DNA of 64,000 nt. Source: CAVSWT01 sp963775245 (lineage in GTDB: Bacteria; Bacteroidota; Ignavibacteria; Ignavibacteriales; Ignavibacteriaceae). The stretch spans positions 258,507 to 322,506 of the forward strand of contig CAVZID010000015.1 of NCBI GenBank assembly GCA_963775245.1. Reading direction: 5' to 3'. The notes under the pieces were generated by a model. That model saw only the letters and a list, made by a program, of their open reading frames with translations. It was not told where the DNA came from and ran no database searches. This document shows positions 38,199 through 47,700 of this stretch, piece after piece. Position 1 is the first letter of the stretch. Each line of letters opens with the position of its first letter. The translations under genes were made by a program, and so were the position numbers.

Positions 38199-39632
38199 AT
38201 GAGTGATAAACAAGAAAAAGAATCTTTACATGCCGGTGCGGTTGAAATTGATAAAGCAATAAAAGAGTATTATCCTGAAACCGATAAGTTTGTATTAAAT
38301 AAAATTGAGCAATGGCAAAATTTAAAATTTGGTTTGCTCATGCATTGGGCTCCTTCGAGCCAATGGGGAATTGTTGAATCGTGGTCGCTTTGTTCCGAAG
38401 ATGAAGATTGGTGTAAAAGAAAAATTGAAGATTACCGCGAATACAAAAAACAATATGAAGATTTAAAGAAAACTTTTAACCCCGTAAAATTTAATCCTAA
38501 AAAATGGGCTGATGCTGCTGAAGCTGCGGGTATGAAATATGTGGTTTTCACAACCAAACATCATGACGGATTTTGTATGTATGATTCGAAATACACAGAT
38601 TACAAAATTACAGATGAAGAGTGTGCGTTTCATTCCAATCCAAAATCAAACATTGCCAAAGAAATATTTAATGAGTTCAGGAAAAAAGATTTTATGATTG
38701 GAGCTTATTTTTCTAAACCAGATTGGCACTCTGAATATTTTTGGTGGAACAAATTTGCTACTCCAGATAGAAATGCAAATTATGAAATAAAAAAATATCC
38801 TGAACGCTGGGAAAAATTTGTTGAATTTACCCATAATCAAATTAATGAGCTGATGACCGATTATGGAAAGATTGATATACTTTGGTTAGATGGATGCTGG
38901 GTTAGATATTATTCCGAAAGAGATTTAGAAGAAGAAAGAAAGCTCATCAATTATAATATTTATAGAATTCAGAATCAGGATATAAATATGAAATTGATAA
39001 CGCAAAATTCACGCAAGAAACAGCCGGGATTGATTGTAGTAGACAGAGCTGTTCCAGGAGTTTATCAAAATTATCTTACTCCTGAAAATCAAGTTCCGAA
39101 TAAAACATTGCCCTACCCTTGGGAAACATGTATGCCTATTACTCCAAGCTGGTCCTATGAGCCCGGACTTAAATACAAATCAACAAGGCAACTAATTCAT
39201 ACTTTAGTTGATATAGTTGCCAAGGGAGGAAACTTTTTACTTAATGTTGCGCCAACTGCCGAAGGTGATTTTGAAGATGCGGCTTATGAAAGATTAAAAG
39301 AAATTGGTGAATGGATGAAAATTAATGGGGAAGCAATTTATAATTCACATCCTCTTCCGCCATATAAAGAAGGAAAAGTTTGTTTTACTCAATTAAAAGA
39401 TGGAACAACTTATGCAATTTATCTTACTGAAGATGGCGAAAATATTTTACCGGGAAAATTAATTTTTAAAGAATTCAATCATGGGCTTGATAAGGAAATT
39501 GCCTTGTTGGGAACCAACGTTGAATTAAAAGCGATAGTAGAAGGAAATAATTTTATTATTGAATTCCCTGAAAGCATTCGAAAAAATGTTTCTAATAAGT
39601 ATGCTTGGGTTTTAAAGTTTCAAGGGAAGTAA
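38199..39632 (+). CDS. GH29 alpha-L-fucosidase, predicted cytoplasmic copy
   Basis: GH29 signatures: FGLLMHWAPSSQWGIVESWS, VVFTTKHHDGFCMYDSKYTD and nucleophile D231 in DILWLDGCW. The N-terminus (MSDKQEKESLHAGAVEIDKA) has no signal peptide, unlike the next gene. ATG 38199 is chosen over TTG 38187. The enzyme releases alpha-L-fucose. The two neighbours align end to end and are tandem duplicates, here lacking the leader. The extra C-terminal beta-domain contains KVCFTQLKDGTTYAIYL. Confidence 0.9.
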   Translation: MSDKQEKESLHAGAVEIDKAIKEYYPETDKFVLNKIEQWQNLKFGLLMHWAPSSQWGIVESWSLCSEDEDWCKRKIEDYREYKKQYEDLKKTFNPVKFNPKKWADAAEAAGMKYVVFTTKHHDGFCMYDSKYTDYKITDEECAFHSNPKSNIAKEIFNEFRKKDFMIGAYFSKPDWHSEYFWWNKFATPDRNANYEIKKYPERWEKFVEFTHNQINELMTDYGKIDILWLDGCWVRYYSERDLEEERKLINYNIYRIQNQDINMKLITQNSRKKQPGLIVVDRAVPGVYQNYLTPENQVPNKTLPYPWETCMPITPSWSYEPGLKYKSTRQLIHTLVDIVAKGGNFLLNVAPTAEGDFEDAAYERLKEIGEWMKINGEAIYNSHPLPPYKEGKVCFTQLKDGTTYAIYLTEDGENILPGKLIFKEFNHGLDKEIALLGTNVELKAIVEGNNFIIEFPESIRKNVSNKYAWVLKFQGK

Positions 39633-39672
39633 AGTAACTATATTTTTTCTTTAATCAGCTTTGATAATAATG

Positions 39673-39743
39673 CCCTCACCTTAATCCTCTCCCGAAAGGG
39701 AGAGGAAATTCCCTCTCCCTCTGGGAGAGGGTCAGGGTGAGGG
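39673..39743. repeat. Intergenic two-hairpin palindromic repeat (CCCTCACC type)
   Basis: The ends CCCTCACC and GGTGAGGG pair. Between them are CCTCTCCC-GAAA-GGGAGAGG (39686-39705) and CCCTCTCCC-TCT-GGGAGAGGG (39711-39731). It has the same outer-arms-plus-two-hairpins design as the coding element in GH3 but a different sequence. It lies between the two tandem fucosidase genes and could stop transcription or stabilise mRNA ends. Confidence 0.85.
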
Positions 39744-39773
39744 AAATCTGTACACATTAAAAGTTATACTAAA

Positions 39774-41135
39774 ATGAATAATAAAATTATAATAACTTTC
39801 ATTTTTTTAATTGTTCTATTAAGCTTTATAAGTTTTGCGCAAGAGAAATATGAATATATACCTGAGACAGATTCACTCGTTCTAAAAAATCTTGATCATT
39901 GGCAGGACTTAAAATTTGGATTGCTAATGCACTGGGGAACTTATTCGCAATGGGGTGTTATTGAATCATGGACAATTTGTTCTGAAGATGAACCATGGTG
40001 CAGGAGAAATAGTGATAACTACGAACAATATAAAGCTGATTATGAAAAATTAAAAAACACTTTTAATCCAACGGACTTCAATCCTGAAAAATGGGCAAAA
40101 GCAGCCAAGGAAGCCGGGATGAAATATGTCGTATTTACAACCAAGCATCATGACGGATTTTGTATGTTTGATACTAAGCAGACGGATTATAAAATTACAT
40201 CTGAAGAATGTCCTTTCCATACTAATCCCAAAGCAAATGTAGCGAAAGAAATTTTTAATACTTTTCGCAGTGATGGTTTTATGATAGGTGCATATTTTTC
40301 AAAACCTGACTGGCACAGTAATTATTATTGGTGGAGAAATTTTGCAACTCCGGATAGAAATGTTAATTATGATATTAATAAATATCCTGACCGCTGGCAA
40401 AATTTTGTTGACTATACTCATAAACAAATTGACGAACTAATGACTAATTATGGAAGGATGGATATTCTTTGGCTTGATGGAGGCTGGGTTCATAAATATT
40501 CTGATGAAGAAATTGAAAAATTAAAAGCTGACCCGAACAACCACATGTATAGAGTCCAAAGCCAGGATATAGACATGCCGCTTATAGTAAAGGATGCGAG
40601 GGCAAAACAGCCCGGATTAATTGTAGTTGACCGTGCGGTTACAGGTCCATATCAAAATTACCTGACTCCTGAAAATAAAGTGCCTGATGATTATATCCCT
40701 TATCCTTGGGAAACTTGTATGCCTATGGCTTCAAGCTGGTCTTATAAACCGAATGACAATTATAAACCTGCAAGAAGATTAATTCATTTGCTTGTTGATA
40801 TAGTTGCAAAGGGAGGGAATTTTCTTTTAAATATTGGCCCAAGCCCTAAAGGTGATTTCGACCCGGTTGCTTATGAAAGGCTAAAGGAAATTGGCGAATG
40901 GATGAAAGTAAACAGTGAAGCAATTTATTATTCCCGTCCAATCGCACCATATAAAGAAGGGAAAGTTTGTTTCACTCAGTTAAAAGACGGAACCACTTAT
41001 GCAATTTACCTTGCAGATGAAAATGAAAATTCATTGCCTGAAAAAATAAATTTACAAAATATTGTCCATCAGTTAAATTCTAAAATTGAATTGCTGGGAA
41101 CAAATCAAAATATTAAATGGCAAAAAATAAGATAA
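39774..41135 (+). CDS. GH29 alpha-L-fucosidase, secreted copy with broken C-terminus
   Basis: Signal peptide (about 1-22, ending SFAQ), then a GH29 barrel almost identical in layout to the upstream gene. FGLLMHWGTYSQWGVIESW and nucleophile D235 in DILWLDGGW are present. The ORF stops at KWQKIR. The true tail continues in two other frames: NGCEIEIPESVREN from 41134, and KYAWTFKIKSP from 41186 to a stop at 41221. This mirrors NFIIEFPESIRKN and KYAWVLKFQGK of the paralogue. Two extra bases, near 41127 and 41178, account for this. Only the last 30 or so residues are affected, so the barrel could still be active. Confidence 0.88.
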   Translation: MNNKIIITFIFLIVLLSFISFAQEKYEYIPETDSLVLKNLDHWQDLKFGLLMHWGTYSQWGVIESWTICSEDEPWCRRNSDNYEQYKADYEKLKNTFNPTDFNPEKWAKAAKEAGMKYVVFTTKHHDGFCMFDTKQTDYKITSEECPFHTNPKANVAKEIFNTFRSDGFMIGAYFSKPDWHSNYYWWRNFATPDRNVNYDINKYPDRWQNFVDYTHKQIDELMTNYGRMDILWLDGGWVHKYSDEEIEKLKADPNNHMYRVQSQDIDMPLIVKDARAKQPGLIVVDRAVTGPYQNYLTPENKVPDDYIPYPWETCMPMASSWSYKPNDNYKPARRLIHLLVDIVAKGGNFLLNIGPSPKGDFDPVAYERLKEIGEWMKVNSEAIYYSRPIAPYKEGKVCFTQLKDGTTYAIYLADENENSLPEKINLQNIVHQLNSKIELLGTNQNIKWQKIR

Positions 41136-41294
41136 CGGATGTGAAATAGAAATTCCTGAATCAGTTAGAGAAAATCTGCCTTGTGAAGTATGCATGGACA
41201 TTTAAAATAAAATCCCCTTAAGTGCCTCGCTGAATAATTTTATGTTTACTGTTGAATAAGACTAATATGTTTAATCTTTTTTTTGAAAATTTAT

Positions 41295-41322
41295 TGTAAC
41301 AAATTTTCTATTTCATAATCTA
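41295..41322 (+). promoter_or_regulatory. Candidate ECF-type promoter for the first sigma operon
   Basis: TGTAAC (41295-41300) within TTGTAACAAATTTT, then 17 bases, then ATCTAA (41318-41323), upstream of the sigma gene. The -35 block matches that before the second ECF gene (51994). Autoregulation is inferred. Confidence 0.45.
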
Positions 41323-41346
41323 AATGTATGATTAATAAAAAGTGTT

Positions 41347-41661
41347 TTGGAAAAAGAAAAACTTTATCAGAAGATAATTAATGATAATAAAGACAGAATA
41401 TATAGAATCTGTTGTTATTATTTTTCTGACATTGATTCCAGGAACGAAGTTTACCAAGAAACATTAATTCGTATTTGGAAGGGGTTAGAGTCATTTCAGA
41501 ATAAATCTGAAATAAGCACCTGGATTTTTAGAATAACAGTTAATAGTTGTCTTTTATATTTAAAAGCTGAGAAAAAAAGAAATTCTTTATTTCATTATTC
41601 AGACTCTGATGAACATAATAATATAGGAATTAACAGCATTGGTAACGCCATTGAGAGATGA
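41347..41661 (+). CDS. ECF sigma factor, N-terminal part (region 2), frame-broken
   Basis: Region 2 of a sigma-70 family ECF factor: DRIYRICCYYFSDIDSRNEV, YQETLIRIWKGLESFQNKSE, ISTWIFRITVNSCLLYLK. TTG start. The frame breaks near 41655 at NAIER, and DDENISVLYNSINKLN continues in the next phase. One extra base (or two missing) explains it. The intact protein would be about 170 residues. Confidence 0.82.
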   Translation: MEKEKLYQKIINDNKDRIYRICCYYFSDIDSRNEVYQETLIRIWKGLESFQNKSEISTWIFRITVNSCLLYLKAEKKRNSLFHYSDSDEHNNIGINSIGNAIER

Positions 41662-41860
41662 TGAAAATATCTCGGTTTTATATAATTCCATAAATAAACT
41701 GAATATTGTAGATAGAACAATTATCGGACTTTTATTAGAAGATATGAATTATAATCAGATAGCGCAAATAACCGGACTGACTGAAGGAAATATTAGAGTT
41801 AGAGTTCATCGAGCAAAACAACAGTTAAAAATATTAATGGAAGAATATTTTGGAAATTGA
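41639..41860 (+). CDS. ECF sigma factor, C-terminal part (region 4), frame-broken
   Basis: Region 4 helix-turn-helix: LNIVDRTIIGLLLEDMNYNQ then IAQITGLTEGNIRVRVHRAK. This is the -35-binding part of the sigma factor begun at 41347. The nominal MVTPLR start is out-of-phase text. Its stop overlaps the membrane-protein gene by 11 bases, typical of a sigma/anti-sigma pair. Confidence 0.82.
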   Translation: MVTPLRDDENISVLYNSINKLNIVDRTIIGLLLEDMNYNQIAQITGLTEGNIRVRVHRAKQQLKILMEEYFGN

Positions 41861-42434
41861 TGAATTAAAAAATATTGCCAAACAAAAGAAGGCGCCTGAT
41901 ATGAAATCGTTAAATCTAAATTCATCTTCACTTTCGATTGATGATCTTATTATACAAATAAAAAGGATTGATGCAGCAGATAAAAAACAAATTATAGGTG
42001 GAATAATATTTATAAGCATTCTTACTATCTTATTTTATTTTGTAGGAACTCTTGAAAGTTTGGGCTTAGTTTTTCTCGTATTAAATGGGTTTCTATTATT
42101 ATTTATCAGGTATTTTCAATTTATAAAAATCGATTATTCAGCACCTTCACTTTCTTTTCTGAAAGATGCTGAAGATAGATATAATTTCTGGGGGAAAAGA
42201 AGAATCAAGCTGCTAATATTTTATTGGGGTTCGGTTACATTAATATTTGTTATTAGTAAGATTGTTTCCAATCAAGATAAACTAGTTAATTCAATAATCC
42301 CTGTCATTCTTATAATCTTAATTGTATTATCAGTTTCGTTAATATCTGGGAAGCTTGAATGGAATAAAAAGAAAAAACCTATTTATGAAAAAATTTTAAG
42401 ATTAAGAGAAGAATTTGAAAATAATATAAAGTGA
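41850..42434 (+). CDS. Membrane protein, probable anti-sigma partner
   Basis: A 194-residue protein with a cytoplasmic N-terminus of about 45 residues, then four hydrophobic helices (about 49-66, 70-87, 118-135, 147-166) and a basic C-terminal tail. The TTG start overlaps the sigma gene, implying translational coupling. No zinc anti-sigma motif (HxxxCxxC) is visible. The role is inferred from its position. Confidence 0.65.
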   Translation: MEIDELKNIAKQKKAPDMKSLNLNSSSLSIDDLIIQIKRIDAADKKQIIGGIIFISILTILFYFVGTLESLGLVFLVLNGFLLLFIRYFQFIKIDYSAPSLSFLKDAEDRYNFWGKRRIKLLIFYWGSVTLIFVISKIVSNQDKLVNSIIPVILIILIVLSVSLISGKLEWNKKKKPIYEKILRLREEFENNIK

Positions 42435-42500
42435 AAATTATTATTACTTTCTAAGTTAGATAAATTTAATATCTGAAAAATGAATAAATTATAATTTAAT

Positions 42501-44729
42501 ATGACATTTGTAATTCTCTTATCAGTATTAATTACCATTATCAGTAATGCACAACAAAATAATTATGTTATAATTAATTCAGAAGACACACCCCAAGAGA
42601 TAATAAAAAAAGCTGCTAATGTTACTCCTTCAAATCGGCAATACGAATGGCAAAAAATGGAATTCACTGCTTTCGTTCATTTCGGCATAAATACTTTTGA
42701 TAATGTTGAATGGGGGAAGAGAACTATGGACATATCTAAATTCAATCCAAAAAAAATTAATGTGAAGCAGTGGGTAAAAGTTTTTAAAGATGCAGGAATG
42801 AAGCAAGTAATTTTAACTACAAAACATCATGATGGTTTTTGTTTATGGCCGACAAAATATAACAACTATAATATTTCAGACACTCCTTTTGAAGATGGGA
42901 AAGGAGACATTGTTAAAGATTTATCTGGGGCTTGCCATAAAGCAGGATTAAAATTCGGAGTTTACTTATCGCCCTGGGATATGCATGAAAAAACATACGG
43001 CACTCCAGCTTACAATACATATTTTGAAAATCTGTTGACAGAACTATTAACTAACTATGGAAATATATCTGAAGTTTGGTTTGACGGTGCAAACGGAGAA
43101 GGGCCGAATGGAAGAAAACAAATTTATGACTGGCATGCATATTACAAATTAATAAGAAAGCTTCAGCCGGATGCTGTTATATCTATTATGGGCCCTGATG
43201 TCCGCTGGGTGGGAACTGAATCCGGTTATGGAAGACAAACTGAATGGAGTGTTGTTCCCGGTTCAAATACTAATCAAGAAAAGATTGCAGCTAACTCACA
43301 GCAGCAATCATTAGAAAGCGCTTTTGTTCCAAAAGACTTAACTAATGAAGATTTAGGAAGCAGAGAAAAAATTGAAAAAACTTCTTCATTAATATGGTAT
43401 CCTGCTGAAGTAGATGTCTCAATTCGTCCCGGATGGTTTTATCATAAAAGCGATGATGAGCAAGTAAAATCTCCTTACAAGCTCGTTGATATTTATTATA
43501 ACTCTGTTGGCTTGAATGATGTGCTGCTTCTTAACGTCCCGCCTGATAAAAATGGTTTGATTACTAATTATGATACTAAAAGTCTTCAAGGAATGAGATA
43601 TATCCTTGATGAAACTTTTAAAGATAATTTTGTTAAAAATGCTTCTGCAATTTCATCAAACGAGAAGAAGGGCAACGAAGCAAAATATATTCTTGATGAT
43701 GATTTAGAAACATACTGGACTACTAAAGATACTTTTAGTATTGCTTCTCCGAAAGGAGTCCATTGGACAATAGAAGTTAATCTTGGGAAAGAAAAAACTT
43801 TCAATCGCGCAATGCTTCAGGAAAATATTTTAGCTGGACAAAGAATAGAAAAATTTCATTTAGAATTTTGGGATGGACAGAATTGGAATAAATTTGCTGA
43901 GGCTACAACTATTGGTTATAAAAGGCTTCTAAGATTTAATACAATTACAACAGACAAAGTTAAAATTGTAATTTACCAATGCCGGACAAATCCAACTCTT
44001 TCCTCTTTTGGTTTGTATATGGCTCCGCCAGAAATAAAATTTGAACCAAACGGATGTTCATTTGGGGACAGCACTTTATTTAAAATTTCAAGTGACGATA
44101 AAAACTCGGTAATTTATTATACGCTTGATGGAAGTCTGCCAAGTGTAAATTCAAAAAAATACATTGATAGTATTTCCATAAATAAAACAGTAACAGTAAA
44201 TACGATTGCAATTTCTGAAGATGGAAAGGAAAGCCTGCCAACATTAGCGGTTTTTCACAAAGCAAAATACAATATCAAACTCAACACAAATTATGATTCA
44301 AAATATCCCGGTGGTGGAAAGTATGCTTTGGTAGATGGAGTTCATGGCAGCAACAATTTTAATGATGGTAAATGGCAGGGATATAACGGAACTGATTTAG
44401 ATGCAGTTATTGATATGGGGAAAATAAAGAGCATAAAGAATATTTCATCTACTTTTTTAAGCGATGTGAACTCATTTATATTCTTGCCTGCATCTGTTGA
44501 ATATTCAATTTCAGATGACGGGAAAAACTTTAAGAAATTATGCGAATTAAAAAATAATATTTCTGAAAAAGATAAGAATGCATTTTTACATTCATTTGAT
44601 TTTAATCCTAAAAATATTTCAGCAAGGTATATTCAAATCAAGGCAAAGAATATTGGAGTTTGTCCAAAATGGCATAAAGGAACTGGAGAAAAAGCCTGGT
44701 TGTTTGCGGATGAGATATCAATTGAATAA
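42501..44729 (+). CDS. GH29 alpha-L-fucosidase with two discoidin-like domains
   Basis: Signal peptide (about 1-18), then a GH29 barrel: FVHFGINTFDNVEWG, ILTTKHHDGFCLWPTKYNNY and nucleophile D195 in EVWFDGANGEG. The next parts are a discoidin-like domain (about 370-500; DDDLETYWTTKD), a chitobiase C-terminal-type domain (VIYYTLDGSLPSVNSKKY) and the shared C-terminal module (about 600-742; WQGYNGTD; CPKWHKGTGEKAWLFADEI). It belongs to a different GH29 branch from the tandem pair and probably takes alpha-1,3/1,4-linked fucose, although that is inference. Confidence 0.9.
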   Translation: MTFVILLSVLITIISNAQQNNYVIINSEDTPQEIIKKAANVTPSNRQYEWQKMEFTAFVHFGINTFDNVEWGKRTMDISKFNPKKINVKQWVKVFKDAGMKQVILTTKHHDGFCLWPTKYNNYNISDTPFEDGKGDIVKDLSGACHKAGLKFGVYLSPWDMHEKTYGTPAYNTYFENLLTELLTNYGNISEVWFDGANGEGPNGRKQIYDWHAYYKLIRKLQPDAVISIMGPDVRWVGTESGYGRQTEWSVVPGSNTNQEKIAANSQQQSLESAFVPKDLTNEDLGSREKIEKTSSLIWYPAEVDVSIRPGWFYHKSDDEQVKSPYKLVDIYYNSVGLNDVLLLNVPPDKNGLITNYDTKSLQGMRYILDETFKDNFVKNASAISSNEKKGNEAKYILDDDLETYWTTKDTFSIASPKGVHWTIEVNLGKEKTFNRAMLQENILAGQRIEKFHLEFWDGQNWNKFAEATTIGYKRLLRFNTITTDKVKIVIYQCRTNPTLSSFGLYMAPPEIKFEPNGCSFGDSTLFKISSDDKNSVIYYTLDGSLPSVNSKKYIDSISINKTVTVNTIAISEDGKESLPTLAVFHKAKYNIKLNTNYDSKYPGGGKYALVDGVHGSNNFNDGKWQGYNGTDLDAVIDMGKIKSIKNISSTFLSDVNSFIFLPASVEYSISDDGKNFKKLCELKNNISEKDKNAFLHSFDFNPKNISARYIQIKAKNIGVCPKWHKGTGEKAWLFADEISIE

Positions 44730-44735
44730 TTATTA

Positions 44736-44758
44736 TTTTTAAAGTCGAACTTTAAAAA
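44736..44758. terminator. AT-rich hairpin between GH29 and GH2 genes
   Basis: TTTTTAAAGT-CGA-ACTTTAAAAA, a perfect 10-bp stem with a 3-base loop, 28 bases before the GH2 ATG. It is low in GC, so it may act as a weak terminator or processing site between two co-directional genes. Confidence 0.35.
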
Positions 44759-44786
44759 CCCTTTCAACAAAACATTATAGATAATT

Positions 44787-47700
44787 ATGAATTTACGACG
44801 CATTAAACTAACAACAATAATTTTTCTTTTTTATTTTTTGCAAACGTTTGCACAATACAATGGAATTAATATTGATGACTATATTCAAAACCCTGAGGTT
44901 ATCGCTGTTAATCAATTAGACAAAACAAATCTATTAGTTCCATTTAAAGATTTTGATTCGGCGGTAAAAGAATATTATACAGAATCATCCTATTATAAAT
45001 CATTAGATGGAAATTGGAAATTTTCTTTTGAAAACACCCCTTACAAATTTCCAAAAGGATTTTATAAGAAAGACTTTAGTGATAAACTATGGAAGGAAAT
45101 AAAAGTCCCCGGTGATTGGCAAATGGAAGGATATGATCATTTGATGTACAGAAATATTCCGATGGAATTTTATCCCTATGATCCTCCCAACGTTCCGAAG
45201 GAAATAAATCCAACCGGGTGCTATAGAAGAACCTTCAGCATTCCAAAAGATTGGACAAACAGAAAGACTATTCTTCACTTTGATGGCGTAAAATCATGCG
45301 ACTTTGTTTGGGTAAATGGAAAATTTGTCGGTTATGATGAAGGTTCCATGACTCCTGCTGAATACGATATATCAAAATATTTAAGCGAAGAGAATAATCA
45401 AATTACTGTTTTGGTTACACGATGGAGCAGCGGTTCTTATCTTGAAGATCAGGACATGTGGCGGTTCTCAGGAATTTTCAGAGATGTTTATTTATACTCA
45501 AAACCTTTAACATCTTTAAAAGATCTTTTTGTTCAAACAAATTTTGTTAATGAATATAAAAATGCAACCCTTAAGATAAATGTAAAACTCAACAAGTCTA
45601 CAGATGAAAATTACAAAGTAAAATATACTTTACTTGATAAAGATGAAAAGCAAATTTCAAGTGAATCATTTGAGACATTAAATAAAGACACTCTTTCAAT
45701 TTCGAAGTTGATTAACAACCCTCATCAGTGGTCAGATGAAAAACCATATCTTTATACTTTGGTGATGGAATTAATAAATTCTCAAGGAAAAGTCGAAGAA
45801 GTTGATAAGAAAAAAATTGGCTTCCGTGAATTGAAAATGATAAACGGCTTGGCGTGTTTGAATGGAAAACCACTTGTAATAAGAGGTGTAAACCGGCATG
45901 AACATAATCTTGATTTAGGCCGCACAGTTTCAAAAGATATTATGTTAAAAGATATTATGCTAATGAAGCAAAACAATATTAATTCCGTTCGAACATGTCA
46001 TTATCCGAACACACCAATATGGTATGACTTATGTGATGAATATGGAATTCTTCTTATGGATGAAGTTAATGCTGAATGCCATTATACGGAAAGTAATTTT
46101 TCGTCAAGAGAAAATTATTTCAAATCATACATGGATAGATTTATTGGAATGGTGCAACGGGATAAAAATCATGCTTCGGTTATAATTTGGAGTACCGGAA
46201 ATGAATGCGGTTTGGGCAAGCCTCATTATATGATGAACGATTATACCCGGGCAAATGATCCAACAAGATTTGTAATGCATCAATCAAATGTGCCGGATGG
46301 TGAAGCTCCGTATGTTGATATTATTGGCCCGCGTTATCCAACTCCTTCAACTTTGATGCATATTGGATTAACTTCTGCCAAACCGGTTGTAATGGGAGAA
46401 TATGAACATGCGATGGGAAACAGTGTCGGACATTTTGATGAGTTCTGGAATATGATTTATACTTTGCCGAAACTTCAAGGCGGATATATCTGGGATTGGG
46501 TTGATCAAGGTTTAAATGAACAATTGACTTTAGTAAAAGATAAATCAAAATATAATATCCAAACTGTTATAATGGGAAGGCCTGAAATAATTGACGGCGT
46601 TTCCGGCAAGGCACTAAAGCTTAGCGGATTAGATGATTGGATAGAAGTATATAATGATCCGATTTTTGATTCTTTATATAATTCGCTTGAAATTGATTTC
46701 ACAATCAAAGCTGATAAATGGTATTCTCCCAATACAATTATTTCGAGAGCGAGTCAATTTGGAATTAGACAGCCGTCAGCGGACTCATTAAGTTTTTATA
46801 TTAACAATTATAAAAATTGTGTTACGGTTGGTGTTCCAAATGAATGGACAACCAAATGGCATAATGTAAAAGCTACTTTCAATGGAGATGAATTAAAATT
46901 ATTCATTGATGGAAAATTAATAGGAACAAAAAAATATCACTGGCATTTAAACTATTCTCACTATCCAATTAATATTGGAAGAAACATGGAAGAAGATGCG
47001 GAACAGCATCTCGGCTGGATTTCAAATTGTGCTATTGATGAAGTGAAAATTTACAAAGACTTAAATGAAAAAGATTTAATTCTTAATTTTGATTTTTCAC
47101 AAAGTGATCGATTCCGAGAAGATTCAAGCAAAAAAGTTACTGCCGATTTTTATGGTTCAAGCTCTTTTGATTGTAATGGTGTGATATTTAGTAACCGTGT
47201 TCCACAGCCTGAGTTATATCAAGTAAAGAAAAGTCAATCACCAATACGTTTTGAATTGGCGGATACTAAAAACGCTAAAGTGAAAATTAAAAATTATTAT
47301 AACTTTACCGACTTAAATGAATTTAATTTTAATTGGTATCTTTATGAACATGGTAAGCTAATAAGCAACGGAAAGGTCGATGTAAATTGCCGGCCATTAA
47401 GAGATGTTTTGGTAAATATTCCTGTTAATTTAAATATGGATAGCAACGAAAAAATTTTAGAAATAGATGCTGATTTAAAAGAATCGCAGTCCTGGGCTAA
47501 GGCAGGATATGAAATTGCTTTTGAACAATTTGAAATTCCGGGTAAACAATCAGAAAGCTTTTTAACAGATGGAAATGAAAAAACAAATTTGTTTGAGAAT
47601 GATAAAGGCCTCTTAGTTAAAGCCGGGAACTTTACTTATAGCATTAATAAAAATAGCGGCGAATTAACTTTAGCTTCAGGCAAAGATTCAGATATTAAAT

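Noticed and set aside
39673..39743. CRISPR array fragment or insertion-sequence end
   Set aside because: There is no repeated spacer unit, no transposase and no target duplication; the structure is a single two-hairpin repeat.
41639..41860. Stand-alone small helix-turn-helix regulator
   Set aside because: It is region 4 of the sigma factor whose region 2 ends immediately upstream in another phase.
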